From: Cycloclasticus sp. symbiont of Poecilosclerida sp. N
GTDB lineage: Bacteria > Pseudomonadota > Gammaproteobacteria > Methylococcales > Cycloclasticaceae
Reading direction: 5' to 3'
DNA length: 64,000 nt
NCBI GenBank assembly: GCA_002101205.1
Contig: LWTM01000074.1
Location: 52,320 to 116,319 of the forward strand
Part shown: one piece after another, positions 1-9,652 of the stretch
Position numbering within the stretch: the stretch's first letter is position 1
How the letters are laid out: each line of letters begins with the position of its first letter
Made by a program: the position numbers and the translations under genes
Notes under the pieces: model-generated
Database searches by the model: none
Told to the model about the DNA's origin: nothing
What the model saw: the letters and a program-made list of their open reading frames with translations, nothing else

Positions 1-597
1 GAAAACGAAACACTCGCTAAAGCCAAAAAACAACGAAAAGCCGCCTTATCTCAGTTAAATCGACAAATAAAAACATCCTCGCAAGAATTAGCCGAACTGA
101 AAGAAAATGAAAAACGCCTAACAAATTTGTTAGCTAGCATTCAACAAGCAGTTAACAACATTCCCGTGCCTACACAAGCAAGCAAACCGTTTAGAGTCTT
201 AAAAGGAAAAATGAACTGGCCGACAAAAGGACGAATCCTTAAACGCTTTGGCAGCGCTAGAAAATCAGGCCGCTATGACGGCGTGGTTATTTCAGCAAAC
301 GAGGGCGCCGCCATTCGCTCCATTTCAAACGGGCGGGTTGTTTACGCCGATTGGTTGCGCGGTTATGGTTTGTTAATGATAATTGATCATGGTGCAAACT
401 ACATGAGCCTTTACGCCTTTAACGAAGGGCTATATAAAGAAGCTGGCGATTGGGTCCGGCGCGACGAAACAATCGGTACTGTCGGTGTTAGTGGCGGTCA
501 GAATAAAGCAGGACTATACTTCAGCATTAGAAAAAATGGTAAACCCGTGAACCCCGTTCATTGGTGTAAAACCGTTAGAAAGGGGCGGGTTGGATGA
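1..597 (+). CDS. envC: EnvC-like murein hydrolase activator (5' truncated by window edge)
   Basis: An open frame runs from base 1 without a stop, so the N-terminus lies outside the window. The first ~40 codons are Lys/Glu/Gln-rich and look like the coiled coil of EnvC. The rest is an M23/LytM domain (GRILKRFGSARKSG... GLYFSIRKNGKPVNP). The zinc-binding residues of active LytM enzymes are degenerate: YDGVV replaces the H-x-G-x-D region, YAFN replaces the YAH motif, and LYFSIR has Tyr where an active enzyme would have His. That matches EnvC, which activates the periplasmic amidases AmiA/AmiB at the division septum and does not cut peptidoglycan itself. It lies upstream of ctpA, a common gammaproteobacterial arrangement, here split by an IS remnant. 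Confidence 0.85.
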   Translation, partial: ENETLAKAKKQRKAALSQLNRQIKTSSQELAELKENEKRLTNLLASIQQAVNNIPVPTQASKPFRVLKGKMNWPTKGRILKRFGSARKSGRYDGVVISANEGAAIRSISNGRVVYADWLRGYGLLMIIDHGANYMSLYAFNEGLYKEAGDWVRRDETIGTVGVSGGQNKAGLYFSIRKNGKPVNPVHWCKTVRKGRVG

Positions 598-653
598 AAT
601 TTGTTGGGACGCTAAAAGTGATCACTGTTTTTTTGCCTTTACAAACACACTTT

Positions 654-1166
654 GGGTTATGACAAGTTAAGCATGGGTATTATCATGCTCTAAAGTAGTG
701 TTATCACTATAAAAAACAAGTATACGAACCGTTCGCGCATTTCAAAGAAGTTGTTCGAGAACTTATTCGGTACTTTCTATCAACTTAAGCGCCCGCTAAA
801 TAGCTAACGTTACTTAGCCGCAAACTACCAACACTTAATCTGACGGCGGATAATACGGAGAAAGGCCGATATCAATAGCGTTATTCATTTTGATGGTTGC
901 GCGGTTATAATCGATTTTGGTTATAAAAAGTGTTTTAGAGTTCATCATGGACAACATGAGTTTTTTAGAGGCGCAGTCATCGCAAGGGAATTGAGTCGTT
1001 GTGGGACTATGCTAAAATACGACGGGTGAAGTTTAGAATAATGGATAACGGTCTGTTCAATCGACACCTTAAACAGAGTGAGTTTAGATTTAATAATCGA
1101 GAGCAAGGTCTATACAATGCTTTGCTCAAAAGGTTCAAAGAAGAGCCCCTTAACTTGTCATAACCC
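654..1166. mobile_element. Decayed IS1595-type element with perfect 18-bp terminal inverted repeats
   Basis: GGGTTATGACAAGTTAAG at 654-671 is repeated exactly inverted at 1149-1166. Inside, the plus strand still encodes the end of an ISXO2-like (IS1595 family) transposase, from about 885 to the TAA at 1161-1163. The recognisable peptides are DFGYKKCFRVHHGQHEF, then after a frameshift GIESLWDYAKIRRVKF, ending HLKQSEFRFNNREQGLYNALL. The catalytic N-terminal part is gone, so the element cannot move by itself. It separates envC from ctpA. The 598-653 and 1167-1189 flanks hold nothing I recognise beyond the ctpA leader. Confidence 0.8.
885..1163 (+). pseudogene. IS1595-family transposase C-terminal relic
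   Basis: Two frames together give the C-terminal third of an ISXO2-like DDE transposase. The second frame (993-1163, 57 codons) begins ESLWDYAK and ends at TAA inside the right inverted repeat. Active members read IE(G/S)FWSYAKRRL and HLKECEFRFNHR at these places, so the family call is firm. The protein is broken by a frameshift near 985-990 and has no start. A relative of the same segment is found inverted at 9233-9500. Confidence 0.75.
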
Positions 1167-1189
1167 TTAATTTATTTTATGGAGAACAA

Positions 1190-2485
1190 ATGAATTTTTT
1201 ACATAAAACACTGCCCGTCTTATTGATCGGTGCGTTACTGGGCATCATGGTGAGCGTGGGAGGCTCGATATTGGCGGAAAAGGAGCACGTAAAGGGCTCG
1301 TTACCGCTGGATGATTTGAAAGCTTTCTCGGAAGTGTTTGGACAAATAAAAGCCTCGTATGTGGAAGAGGTCAGTGATCACGACTTACTTGAGAGCGCGA
1401 TAGAGGGCATGTTGGCGGGGCTTGATCCACACTCAACGTATTTAGACGAAAAAGACTTTAAAGACTTACGCGAAGGAACGCGTGGCGAGTTTGGTGGTTT
1501 AGGCATCGAAGTGGGTATGGAAGATGGCTTTGTTAAAGTGATCACGCCGATTGATGATACGCCAGCATTTGAGGCGGGTGTCGAGGCGGGCGACTTGGTG
1601 ATTCGCTTAAATGAAAAACCCGTGAAGGGGATGTCGCTGGCTGATGCGGTAAAAATTATGCGCGGCAAGCCGGGCACAGACATTGTGTTAACCATTATTA
1701 GAGAGGGCGAGCCAAAGCCGCTGAAGATTTCTATTACGCGTGCTGTCATTAAAGTGGTGAGCGTTAAAAATAGAATGCTGGAGCCAGGCTATGGTTATGT
1801 GCGCATCGCAAGTTTCCAAACACGCACCGGCGCGAATTTCAACGATGCCTTATCTCAGCTGAAAAAAGAAAACGAAAACGACGAACTTAAAGGTTTGGTA
1901 TTAGACTTGCGCAACAATCCAGGCGGTTTGTTAAAAGCGGCGGTTGCGGTGAGTGATGCTTTTTTAGATAAAGGCTTGATTGTGTATACAGAGGGCCGTA
2001 TTCAGCATTCTAAAATGCGTTTTAAAGCCAACCCAAATGATGCATTAAACGGTGCGCCCATTGTTGTATTAGTTAATGGTGGCTCTGCGTCGGCATCTGA
2101 AATTGTAGCCGGTGCGCTTCAAGACCATAAACGCGCGGTGATTATGGGGCAACAAAGCTTTGGCAAAGGTTCGGTTCAAACGGTTTTAGAGAACGGTCGA
2201 GGTGGCGCGATTAAGTTAACGACGGCGCGTTACTTTACGCCATCAGGCCGTTCGATTCAGGCTGAAGGTATTACGCCAGACGTTATTTTATTGAAAGTAA
2301 AGCTCGAGAAGCTAGATGAAGATGAAGATTTTGTTTTTATTAAAGAAAAAGATTTAACCAAGCATTTAGAAAACGCAGATGCTGAGGAGTCAGCAGCTGA
2401 AAAGCCTGAAAAACGGTCGAGTGATGATTACCCCTTAAATGCGGCATTGAACCTACTTAAAGGCATTAATATTCTAAGGAAGTAA
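1190..2485 (+). CDS. ctpA: Carboxy-terminal processing protease, S41 family
   Basis: A periplasmic serine protease of the CtpA/Prc type, 431 aa. An uncleaved or signal-anchor helix (residues ~7-30) is followed by the S41 N-terminal segment. A PDZ domain lies at ~90-175 (GGLGIEVG... GDLVIRLNEKPVKGM). The peptidase core contains LRNNPGGLL and the catalytic Ser in GGSASASEI, with the Lys in FGKGSVQT 25 residues later, which is the Ser-Lys dyad spacing of the family. The C-terminus is acidic and low complexity. The ATG has a GGAG-type ribosome site (tatggagaacaaATG). Family members trim periplasmic or lipoprotein substrates, and the envC neighbour suggests a cell-wall role. Confidence 0.93.
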   Translation: MNFLHKTLPVLLIGALLGIMVSVGGSILAEKEHVKGSLPLDDLKAFSEVFGQIKASYVEEVSDHDLLESAIEGMLAGLDPHSTYLDEKDFKDLREGTRGEFGGLGIEVGMEDGFVKVITPIDDTPAFEAGVEAGDLVIRLNEKPVKGMSLADAVKIMRGKPGTDIVLTIIREGEPKPLKISITRAVIKVVSVKNRMLEPGYGYVRIASFQTRTGANFNDALSQLKKENENDELKGLVLDLRNNPGGLLKAAVAVSDAFLDKGLIVYTEGRIQHSKMRFKANPNDALNGAPIVVLVNGGSASASEIVAGALQDHKRAVIMGQQSFGKGSVQTVLENGRGGAIKLTTARYFTPSGRSIQAEGITPDVILLKVKLEKLDEDEDFVFIKEKDLTKHLENADAEESAAEKPEKRSSDDYPLNAALNLLKGINILRK

Positions 2486-2494
2486 GGAGGTTAG

Positions 2495-2947
2495 CTAGAC
2501 TGTTTGCGGCTGATAAAACACGTTGTGTTCGGCAAGTTTTTCCAATGCTAGAAGGGCGTTTTTTTCATTCGCCAAAAAGAGCGAGCTAAAGCCGACACGG
2601 GTTAAATAAAGCGCTTGATCAGGAAGAATGTCACCGACCGCTCTAATGTCTTGAGTATAGCCATATTTTTGTCGCAAGTTTTTTGCTAGAGAGTAACCGC
2701 GACCATCAACGAAGGATGGGAAGTTAATCGCAATGAGCGCAAAGTGTTGCAGATCGTCGGTGACGTTTGTCATGTCTGCATCCCCCTCAAGTGTTAGCCC
2801 AAAGGTAAGTTTTTGCGAGATAAGAGACGCTTTGTTTTCCTGCCAACAGGCCAAATCAATGATGCAGTAGTCTTGCTTAGGGACGCTTTCGTCCGCGTGG
2901 ACGTGCCAAGCGTCAGCAACAATTTTGTTGCCTTTAATCAGCGGCAT
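2495..2947 (-). CDS. DUF934 protein, sulfite-reductase partner
   Basis: A DUF934-type protein of about 150 aa starting MPLIKGNKIVADAW, with the conserved INFPSFVDGRGYSLA and VGDILPDQALYLTRVGF segments. A longer frame begins at 3130, but its first 61 residues lie inside the sulfite reductase gene in another frame, so I take the ATG at 2947. It overlaps the 3' end of the upstream cysI-like gene by 14 bases, so the two are surely co-transcribed and probably translationally coupled. DUF934 genes are regularly found beside siroheme sulfite/nitrite reductases. The biochemical role is not settled. Confidence 0.85.
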   Translation of the reverse strand: MPLIKGNKIVADAWHVHADESVPKQDYCIIDLACWQENKASLISQKLTFGLTLEGDADMTNVTDDLQHFALIAINFPSFVDGRGYSLAKNLRQKYGYTQDIRAVGDILPDQALYLTRVGFSSLFLANEKNALLALEKLAEHNVFYQPQTV

Positions 2948-4577
2948 ATACTTTTTCCTTAAACGGCGCCAACCCAATGCGATTAAGCGTGCCAGAAAAA
3001 CTCTCACGTCCTGCGCGATTTGTTTTGTACACCTGAATAATGTCGTCAATAGCATCGATAACGGCGTCTTTAGCAATCGCTTTACCGAGGCGGTCGCCCA
3101 GCTTGCTTTGCCCACTATCTGATCCGCCAAGGGTTAATTGATACCATTGCTCGCCTTTTTTATCCACGCCTAAAATGCCGATTTCACCAATACTATGATG
3201 GCCGCAACCGTTCATACAGCCAGACATTTTAAGGCTAACGTCGCCTATATCGACGGCATCATCTTTAAAACGCTGAGTTATACCGTCAGCAATATCAATA
3301 GAGCTGGCGTTGGCAAGGCTACAAAAATCAAGGCCCGGGCAGCAAATCATATCCGTGATGGTGCCGATATTAACGGTGGCGAGTTTTGCTTTGTCTAGCT
3401 GTTGCCAAAGAGCATATAAGTCAACAGACTTAACATCCGTGAATGCTAGGTTTTGGTCGTGCGTTGTTCTAATTTGCCCAAAGCTGTATTGCTCAGCTAA
3501 GTCGGCAATAAGGTTCATTTGCTTGCCCGTCACGTCGCCCGGTGGGCACCCGGGAGCCTTTAGGGATAAAAACACGATGCGATAGCCATGTTGCTTGTGA
3601 TCTTTCGTGTTTTGTTTAAACCACCGGCGAAACAGACCACTGTCAGATGTGGGCTGAGTGGGCTGACTATCATCACAACGTTCGTAATTTAAAGATACAA
3701 AACGATCCTTGACGCGCTGAATATCATCCTGTTTAAGTACTAAGTCGCCATATCGAATGGACGCCCATTCGGTTTCTACCTGTTCTTTGAATTTCTCTAA
3801 GCCGGTTGCGCGCACAAGAATTTTGATGCGAGATTTGTATTTATTATCACGACGACCCAAGCGATTATAAGTACGCAAAATGGCTTCGAGATAAGCCAAT
3901 ATATCGGCTTCAGCAATAAACTCCGCAATAGTTTGGCCAATAACCGGTGTGCGGCCTAAGCCGCCGCCAACGAGGACTTCAAAACCAATGTCACCCTGCG
4001 AGTTTTTTCTCATATGCAGACCAATATCGTGCACCTGAACGGCTGCTCGATCTTTTGGCGAACCGCTGACGGCGATTTTAAATTTACGCGGTAAGTACGA
4101 AAATTCGGGGTGCAAGGTTGACCATTGACGGATAATTTCGCAATAGGGCCTTGGGTCTTCAACTTCATCGGCACAAACACCCGCCAATGGGTCGCAGGTA
4201 ATGTTTCGAATGCAATTGCCGCTACTTTGAATGGCGTGCATTTGTACGCGGGCTAAGTCAGCAAGAATATCCGGCACGCTTTCAAGTGCAGGCCAATTAA
4301 ACTGGATGTTTTGCCGCGTTGTAAAGTGGCCATAATCCTTGTCATATTTATGCGCAATATGAGCCAACATACGCAGTTGTTTACTTGATAATAAACCGTA
4401 CGGTATGTTGACGCGCAACATAGGCGCGTGTGTTTGTATATAGAGCCCATTCATCAAGCGCAGAGGACGAAACTGCTCTTGCGTTAAATCGCCTCTTAAA
4501 AACCGTTGGGTTTGATCGCGAAACTGCTCAACACGTTTGTCGATGAGAGTTTGATCAAATTCATTATACAAGTACAT
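2934..4577 (-). CDS. cysI: Siroheme nitrite/sulfite reductase (CysI-like hemoprotein)
   Basis: 547 aa with two ferredoxin-like half domains (LRVNIPYGLLSSKQLR near residue 55, RIVFLSLKAPGC near 335) and two siroheme/4Fe-4S domains. The cluster and siroheme ligands are visible as CCPGLDFCSLA and SGCMNGCGHHS, a C-x5-C plus C-x3-C pair. In assimilation this enzyme reduces sulfite to sulfide in six electrons. The small DUF934 partner follows immediately. The ATG at 4577 faces metX across a 114-base AT-rich divergent intergenic region (4578-4691), so sulfide supply and homocysteine synthesis genes stand back to back. A nitrite-reducing role cannot be excluded from sequence. Confidence 0.88.
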   Translation of the reverse strand: MYLYNEFDQTLIDKRVEQFRDQTQRFLRGDLTQEQFRPLRLMNGLYIQTHAPMLRVNIPYGLLSSKQLRMLAHIAHKYDKDYGHFTTRQNIQFNWPALESVPDILADLARVQMHAIQSSGNCIRNITCDPLAGVCADEVEDPRPYCEIIRQWSTLHPEFSYLPRKFKIAVSGSPKDRAAVQVHDIGLHMRKNSQGDIGFEVLVGGGLGRTPVIGQTIAEFIAEADILAYLEAILRTYNRLGRRDNKYKSRIKILVRATGLEKFKEQVETEWASIRYGDLVLKQDDIQRVKDRFVSLNYERCDDSQPTQPTSDSGLFRRWFKQNTKDHKQHGYRIVFLSLKAPGCPPGDVTGKQMNLIADLAEQYSFGQIRTTHDQNLAFTDVKSVDLYALWQQLDKAKLATVNIGTITDMICCPGLDFCSLANASSIDIADGITQRFKDDAVDIGDVSLKMSGCMNGCGHHSIGEIGILGVDKKGEQWYQLTLGGSDSGQSKLGDRLGKAIAKDAVIDAIDDIIQVYKTNRAGRESFSGTLNRIGLAPFKEKVYAAD

Positions 4578-4691
4578 GTTATTATCGTGACCTAAGGCGG
4601 TAGAAAATATATTTAAGCGGACAAATATAAAGCAGCCCTCTTATAATTAAAAACAATATTAACTGATATTTATATAACTTAAAAGAATATT

Positions 4692-5831
4692 TTGTCTAAA
4701 ATAGCAACAGATTCTGTCGGTGTTGTGCGGCCACAATCGCTACATTTTGACGAGCCTTTAGAGCTCGTCAGCGGTAAAACAATTGAGCAATATGAGATTG
4801 TTTACGAAACATATGGCGTGTTAAACGCGCAAGCGGATAATGCGGTTTTGGTTTGTCATGCGCTATCGACAGACCATCATGCGGCGGGGTATCACAGCGA
4901 AGAAGACTCTAAGCCTGGTTGGTGGGAGATTTGTATAGGCCCAGGTAAGCCGATTGATACGAACAAGTTTTTTGTCGTATCGCCCAGTAATTTAGGCCAC
5001 TGTAGTGGTTCCACCGGTCCGCAGAGTATAGACCCTAAAACGAATAAAGCATACGGCCCTGATTTCCCCATCGTCACGGTCATCGATTGGGTGAATTATC
5101 AAAAGCGCTTGGCAGACAGGTTGGGCATTAAGCAATGGGCGGCGGTTGCAGGTGGAAGCCTAGGTGGAATGCAAGCATTGCAATGGGCGGTTCAATTCCC
5201 CGATATGTTACGGCAGTGTGTTGTCATCGCTTGTGCGGCAAAACTATCGGCGCAGAACATTGCCTTTAATGCGGTGGCAAGGCGGGCGATTATGAGTGAC
5301 CCTGATTTTCACGATGGGCGATATTATGATCATGCTACTGTGCCCGCGAGCGGATTAAAAACAGCGAGGATGTTGGGGCATATCACCTATCTATCGGATG
5401 ACGCGATGGGTGACAAGTTTGGACGTGAGCTAAAAGGGGAAAAGCTAAATTATGATTATGGGATAGAGTTTCAAGTAGAAAGTTATTTGCGCTATCAGGG
5501 CGAGTCCTTTGTTGATAGGTTTGATGCGAATACCTATCTGTTGATGACTAAAGCGCTGGATTATTTTGATCTTGCGGGAAAAGAAGGCGGAAATTTAGCG
5601 GCTGTATTTGAGAAAGTGAAGGCAAAATTTTTTTTAGCGTCCTTTGCAACCGATTGGCGCTTTTCACCGGCGCGATCGCGAGAAATTGTCAGCGCGTTAA
5701 CCGACGCAAAACGTGATGTGTGTTATTTGGAATTTGCATCAAACCACGGGCACGATGCGTTTTTAGTGAAAAACGATCACTATATCGACGCATTTAGAGC
5801 TTATATGCAAAATATCGAGGTGTCTAAGTGA
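4692..5831 (+). CDS. metX: Homoserine O-acyltransferase
   Basis: An alpha/beta-hydrolase-fold homoserine acyltransferase of 379 aa, the first committed step of methionine synthesis. The nucleophile elbow is [13 protein letters not shown] (Ser). The catalytic Asp is probably in [10 protein letters not shown] and the His in SNHGHDAFL. Acetyl versus succinyl donor choice cannot be decided by eye. The proposed start is TTG (TTGTCTAAAATAGC) with no strong Shine-Dalgarno site, so the start is the least certain part. The stop overlaps the metW start by 4 bases, the classic metX-metW pair. Confidence 0.92.
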   Translation: MSKIATDSVGVVRPQSLHFDEPLELVSGKTIEQYEIVYETYGVLNAQADNAVLVCHALSTDHHAAGYHSEEDSKPGWWEICIGPGKPIDTNKFFVVSPSNLGHCSGSTGPQSIDPKTNKAYGPDFPIVTVIDWVNYQKRLADRLGIKQWAAVAGGSLGGMQALQWAVQFPDMLRQCVVIACAAKLSAQNIAFNAVARRAIMSDPDFHDGRYYDHATVPASGLKTARMLGHITYLSDDAMGDKFGRELKGEKLNYDYGIEFQVESYLRYQGESFVDRFDANTYLLMTKALDYFDLAGKEGGNLAAVFEKVKAKFFLASFATDWRFSPARSREIVSALTDAKRDVCYLEFASNHGHDAFLVKNDHYIDAFRAYMQNIEVSK

Positions 5832-6430
5832 GCGCTTTAAGACCTGAATTGCAAAAAATATGTGAATGGGTCAAGCCCGGTTCTCGGGTCCTTGATTTGG
5901 GTTGCGGTGATGGTTCCTTATTGCATTGGTTGCAAACAAACCGCCAGACAACGGGTTATGGTGTTGAAATCAACCGACAGAATATTCTTAGTTGCCTTAA
6001 AAAGAACGTCAATATTATTCAGGCAGATTTAGATGCGGGGCTAACAGACTTCGAAGACGCATCGTTCGATTACGTTATTATGACGCAAGCCCTACAGGCG
6101 CTTCAGCGTCCAGATAAAACCTTGGCTGAAATGGCGCGGGTGGGTAGAAAAAGCATCGTAACGTTCCCCAATTTTGGCTTGTGGAAGCATCGGCTCTATT
6201 TGTCTACAAAAGGGCGTATGCCCGTATCTAAAGCTTTGCCTGCGCAGTGGTATGACACTCAGAACATACACTTATGTACAGTGAAAGATTTTGAGCGTTT
6301 TTGTGAACAACAGGCGATGATAGTTTCTAAAAAAGACTTTGTTGATTACGAACACCGACCCGCGACACTGATGAAATTATGGCCAAATTTGTTTGGAGAA
6401 GTTGCTTTATATCAAATCAATGGGAAATAA
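5828..6430 (+). CDS. metW: MetW, methionine biosynthesis protein
   Basis: 200 aa, a class I SAM-methyltransferase-fold protein with [15 protein letters not shown] as the glycine-rich SAM motif and [13 protein letters not shown] typical of MetW. MetW accompanies MetX in many proteobacteria and is thought to support homoserine acyltransfer, although its own reaction is unclear. The GTG start overlaps the metX stop (gtgtctaaGTGAgc), so translation is coupled. The next gene starts 1 base after its stop. Confidence 0.93.
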   Translation: MSALRPELQKICEWVKPGSRVLDLGCGDGSLLHWLQTNRQTTGYGVEINRQNILSCLKKNVNIIQADLDAGLTDFEDASFDYVIMTQALQALQRPDKTLAEMARVGRKSIVTFPNFGLWKHRLYLSTKGRMPVSKALPAQWYDTQNIHLCTVKDFERFCEQQAMIVSKKDFVDYEHRPATLMKLWPNLFGEVALYQINGK

Positions 6431-6431
6431 A

Positions 6432-6869
6432 ATGATTAACCGACTTTGCTTGTTGATGTTATTTGTAATACCAACGTATAGCGTGGCGGACAATGCCTAT
6501 GATTTTGGCGAGTATATCGTTTATTACAACGCATTTACCGCAGACACCTTGCCGCCTCAAATGGCGACGGCTTACGGCATACTGCGCAGTAAGTACAAAG
6601 GCGTTTTGAACCTCTCTATTCAAAAAAAACAGCGCCCGGGTGCGTTGTCACAACCCACTAAGGCCAAAGTGACGGTGCAAGCTTCAAATCTCGTTGGTCA
6701 GCTCAAGACGCTTGATTTTAGACGTATAACTGAAGGCAAGGCCATTTACTACATCGGCGAGTTTAGGGTGTCTAACAAAGAGCGAGTCACGTTCAAGGTT
6801 AGCTTGAAACCAGAAGGGGAACTTAGGCCGTTAGAGTTTAAGTTTACTCAGCAGTTTTATATCGATTAG
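6432..6869 (+). CDS. DUF4426 periplasmic protein
   Basis: About 145 aa starting MINRLCLLMLF, with a cleavable signal peptide (probably cut after YSVA) and then an all-beta domain with YDFGEYIVYYNAF and GRRIT-like strand motifs. DUF4426 proteins commonly sit third in metX-metW-DUF4426 operons. Their function is unknown. The in-frame ATG at 6432 follows the metW stop directly. An ATG at 6420 would also be possible but overlaps metW. It ends 4 bases before the convergent ampG stop. Confidence 0.8.
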   Translation: MINRLCLLMLFVIPTYSVADNAYDFGEYIVYYNAFTADTLPPQMATAYGILRSKYKGVLNLSIQKKQRPGALSQPTKAKVTVQASNLVGQLKTLDFRRITEGKAIYYIGEFRVSNKERVTFKVSLKPEGELRPLEFKFTQQFYID

Positions 6870-6873
6870 AGCC

Positions 6874-8439
6874 TTAGCCTGATTTAAGCGTAAAGTCGGA
6901 TAAGTGTACATGCTTATTCGCCCAAACAATCAAGATTAAAACAGGCGCTCCGATTAAAGCGGTGATGATGAAAAACTGCTCATAGCCGAGCGATTCGACG
7001 ATAGAGCCTGAATACCCCCCCAATACTTTGGGTAGCAAGGTCATCAGGGAGCTGAAAATGGCGTATTGAACCGCCGTGAAAGACACGTTGGTTAGACTGG
7101 ATAAAAAAGCGATGAAGGCGGCACTGGCAAGGCCGGCAGATAAATTATCAGCGGAAATCACTAAATAAAGCATGGGAATGTTGTAGCCAACCTGTGCAAG
7201 CAACATGAATAATAAATTGGTTAAAGCCGATAATGCCGCGCCCAGGAATAAGATTCGCATGACGCCAAAACGTAACACGAGAATACCGCCCAAAAAACCA
7301 CCTGTAATGGTCATAAGCAGACCATATGTTTTAACGACACTGGCAATTTCTGGCTTGCTGAAGCCTAGGTCTAAATAAAAGAGATTAGAAATAACGCCAA
7401 GTACGATATCTGAAATTCGATACAAACCAATAAGTGCCAATAGCAACCAGGATAATAAAAGACCGTAGCGCTGGAAAAAATCTTTAATCGGCTCGATATA
7501 GCTTTTGAAAACGATGGAATGCGAAATAAAACCCCTAGAGACTAAAACTTTAGCGCAGAGACCCGCGGCTAAAATACCAAGCCCTAAACGAAAGAATTCC
7601 ACGACGAAACTTGCCAGCGGCCTGTTTGCTAGAACCGAAGACAAGGCGCCTTTAGAAATATTCGTTAGGCCGGAGCTGACGTAGTAGACGCCGATAAAAC
7701 TCGTTATGGCAAGCGCGAATAACAACAGAAGTTGTAAATGCTCAGATGTATCATGCAGAACAAGGTTGTCGTTTCGTTTATAAGGCTCATCGACTATAAG
7801 CGTGGTAATAATGCCAATAAGCATCATTGCGGCCATACAAAAATAGGTTACCTGCCAAGCGACATAACTATAATCCCCCAAACTAGAACCGAAAAAGCTC
7901 GCCAACAATAGCGCGCCAGCTCCGGATATAATCATGCCGATGCGATAACCTGCAATATAGCTTGATGACATCAGTGCCTGTAATTTGTTCTCGGCAGATT
8001 CAATACGGTAAGCGTCGATAACGATATCTTGCGTTGCAGAAGAAAACCCCAGTAAAACAGCGGCAAAGGCTATCAAAAAAAGGCTGTCTTGAGCGGGGTC
8101 TAATGAAGCCATTAGAACAATCGCCATTATAATCATGAGTTGAGAAAATAAAATCCAGCCACGACGCTGGCCTAAGTGCTTACTTAATAGAGGCAACGGT
8201 AATTTATCGACTAAGGGCGCCCAAACGAATTTGAAGGAATAACCTAAAGCAGCCCAGCTAAAATAAGTGACGGTTGCGGTCTCAATGCCTGCTTCGCGCA
8301 TCCATAACCCCAAAGAAGAGAATATAAGCAATAAGGGAATCCCTGCGGAAATGCCTAAAAACAGCATCGTCACAACCGGTGGTTGCGAAAAGGCGCGTAA
8401 TGAATCTTGCCAGCTTATTTGCGGTGTAAATAGAGCCAC
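6874..8439 (-). CDS. ampG: AmpG-type muropeptide permease (MFS)
   Basis: 521 aa, polytopic with about 12-14 hydrophobic segments. The N-terminal signature is FLGISAGIPLLLIFSSLGLWMREAG, followed by SWAALGYSFKFVWAPLVDKLPLP and SSATQDIVIDAYRIE, all typical of AmpG. AmpG imports GlcNAc-anhydroMurNAc peptides from the periplasm for cell-wall recycling. xthA starts 2 bases upstream in the same direction, so the two may share a transcript. The substrate specificity is inferred from the family. Confidence 0.9.
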   Translation of the reverse strand: MALFTPQISWQDSLRAFSQPPVVTMLFLGISAGIPLLLIFSSLGLWMREAGIETATVTYFSWAALGYSFKFVWAPLVDKLPLPLLSKHLGQRRGWILFSQLMIIMAIVLMASLDPAQDSLFLIAFAAVLLGFSSATQDIVIDAYRIESAENKLQALMSSSYIAGYRIGMIISGAGALLLASFFGSSLGDYSYVAWQVTYFCMAAMMLIGIITTLIVDEPYKRNDNLVLHDTSEHLQLLLLFALAITSFIGVYYVSSGLTNISKGALSSVLANRPLASFVVEFFRLGLGILAAGLCAKVLVSRGFISHSIVFKSYIEPIKDFFQRYGLLLSWLLLALIGLYRISDIVLGVISNLFYLDLGFSKPEIASVVKTYGLLMTITGGFLGGILVLRFGVMRILFLGAALSALTNLLFMLLAQVGYNIPMLYLVISADNLSAGLASAAFIAFLSSLTNVSFTAVQYAIFSSLMTLLPKVLGGYSGSIVESLGYEQFFIITALIGAPVLILIVWANKHVHLSDFTLKSG

Positions 8440-8441
8440 TG

Positions 8442-9218
8442 TTAGAGACCTGGTATGTCGTAATCAATAATCAGTGGCGCGTGGTCGGAAAAGCGTTGGT
8501 CCTTATAAATTGATGCACCACGGACAGTATTTTGGAGATTGCTCGAAATCACATGGTAATCAATGCGCCAACCGGTGTTATTTGCCCAAGCCTGGCCCCT
8601 GTTTGACCACCACGTATATTGGTCCGCTTCTTGATTATGCATTCTGAAGGCATCTGCCCAACCTTCGTCGCCGAACAGTCCATCCATCCAAGCGCGTTCT
8701 TCGGGCAAAAAGCCAGAGTTTTTTTGATTGCCGCGCCAGTTCTTGATATCTATCTTCTTGTGGGCAATGTTCCAGTCGCCGCAGATAATATGTTTTTTCC
8801 CATCAGCTTGTTTCTTTCGTAACACAGGGATGAAACGATTCATCAAATCATATTTGAACACTTGTCGCTGTTCTTTAGATGAGCCTGAGGGCATATAAAT
8901 AGATGACACACAAAGATCACCAAAACGCGCTTCAATAAAGCGCCCTTCGCAGTCAAAATCATCCCAGCCAATGCCTTTCGTAATGCTGTCCGGTTTTTGT
9001 TTAGAAAAAACAGCCACGCCGCTATAGCCTTTTTTTTTAGCACAATGATAATACGTGTGATAATTGCTCGGCCAGAACACATCGCTTGTGAGTTGGTCTT
9101 CTTGCGCTTTGATTTCTTGTAAACAAAGCACGTCCGCGTCCAGCTCCTTCATCCAATCAAAAAAGCCTTTCCTTTCACCTGCACGGATGCCATTTACATT
9201 AAGAGAAACTATTTTCAT
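8442..9218 (-). CDS. xthA: Exodeoxyribonuclease III
   Basis: 258 aa, the endonuclease/exonuclease/phosphatase fold. The metal and catalytic motifs are present: LCLQEIKAQ (Glu), GDWNIAHKKIDI (Asp/Asn) and FSDHAPLIIDY (Asp-His pair). ExoIII acts at abasic sites and removes 3' blocks in base-excision repair. The first residues MKIVSLNVNGIRA are the standard N-terminus, so the ATG at 9218 is firm. An IS1595 remnant begins 15 bases upstream and may have displaced the native promoter. Confidence 0.95.
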   Translation of the reverse strand: MKIVSLNVNGIRAGERKGFFDWMKELDADVLCLQEIKAQEDQLTSDVFWPSNYHTYYHCAKKKGYSGVAVFSKQKPDSITKGIGWDDFDCEGRFIEARFGDLCVSSIYMPSGSSKEQRQVFKYDLMNRFIPVLRKKQADGKKHIICGDWNIAHKKIDIKNWRGNQKNSGFLPEERAWMDGLFGDEGWADAFRMHNQEADQYTWWSNRGQAWANNTGWRIDYHVISSNLQNTVRGASIYKDQRFSDHAPLIIDYDIPGL

Positions 9219-9232
9219 GGGCAGTTATTTTT

Positions 9233-9500
9233 GGGTTATGACAAGTTAAGGGGCTCTTTTTTGAATATTTTGAGCAAAATATTGATAAACCTTGCTCTCG
9301 ATTATTAAATCTAAACTCACTCTGTTTAAGGTGTAATTTGAACATACCTTTAAACTTCAACAATCGTATTTTAGCATAGCCTACAACGACTCAATATAAA
9401 CTTTACCTTCTGTTTTAAGTCGCTTTCATCAACTTTAACTTGTCCTGCTAAAGGCGAAAATTCTTGCTCACAAAAGAATTTTCCATTATTTGTGTTGCCG
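9233..9500 (-). mobile_element. Second IS1595-type remnant, internally deleted
   Basis: The same 18-bp end GGGTTATGACAAGTTAAG occurs at 9233-9250, and the next ~100 bases match, inverted, the right end of the element at 1060-1166. Read on the minus strand it encodes the C-terminal HLKQSEFRFNNREQGL segment (~9260-9340). Beyond a deletion comes the central FSPLAGQVKVDES segment (~9440-9500), which in whole transposases carries the first catalytic Asp. No second terminal repeat is visible, so one end is lost. Confidence 0.65.
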
Positions 9501-9652
9501 CCCAAAAAGTCGAAATAAAAAGGCTGTGTGGAACGTACTAATGGTACTAGCCGTTATGAGTTCTATCCATTTTTTGTTGGTGCCAACAATTATGAAAGAA
9601 CCTTAACGGTATCAGCACTTAACATTGATTTAGAAAAACCCCTCGGTGTTAT

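Noticed and set aside
1378..1749. 123-codon minus-strand frame inside ctpA
   Set aside because: It is a shadow of the S41 protease gene and its translation shows no family features.
2948..3130. Longer start for the DUF934 protein
   Set aside because: The extra 61 residues are antisense-phase sequence inside the sulfite reductase gene. The internal ATG at 2947 matches the family N-terminus.
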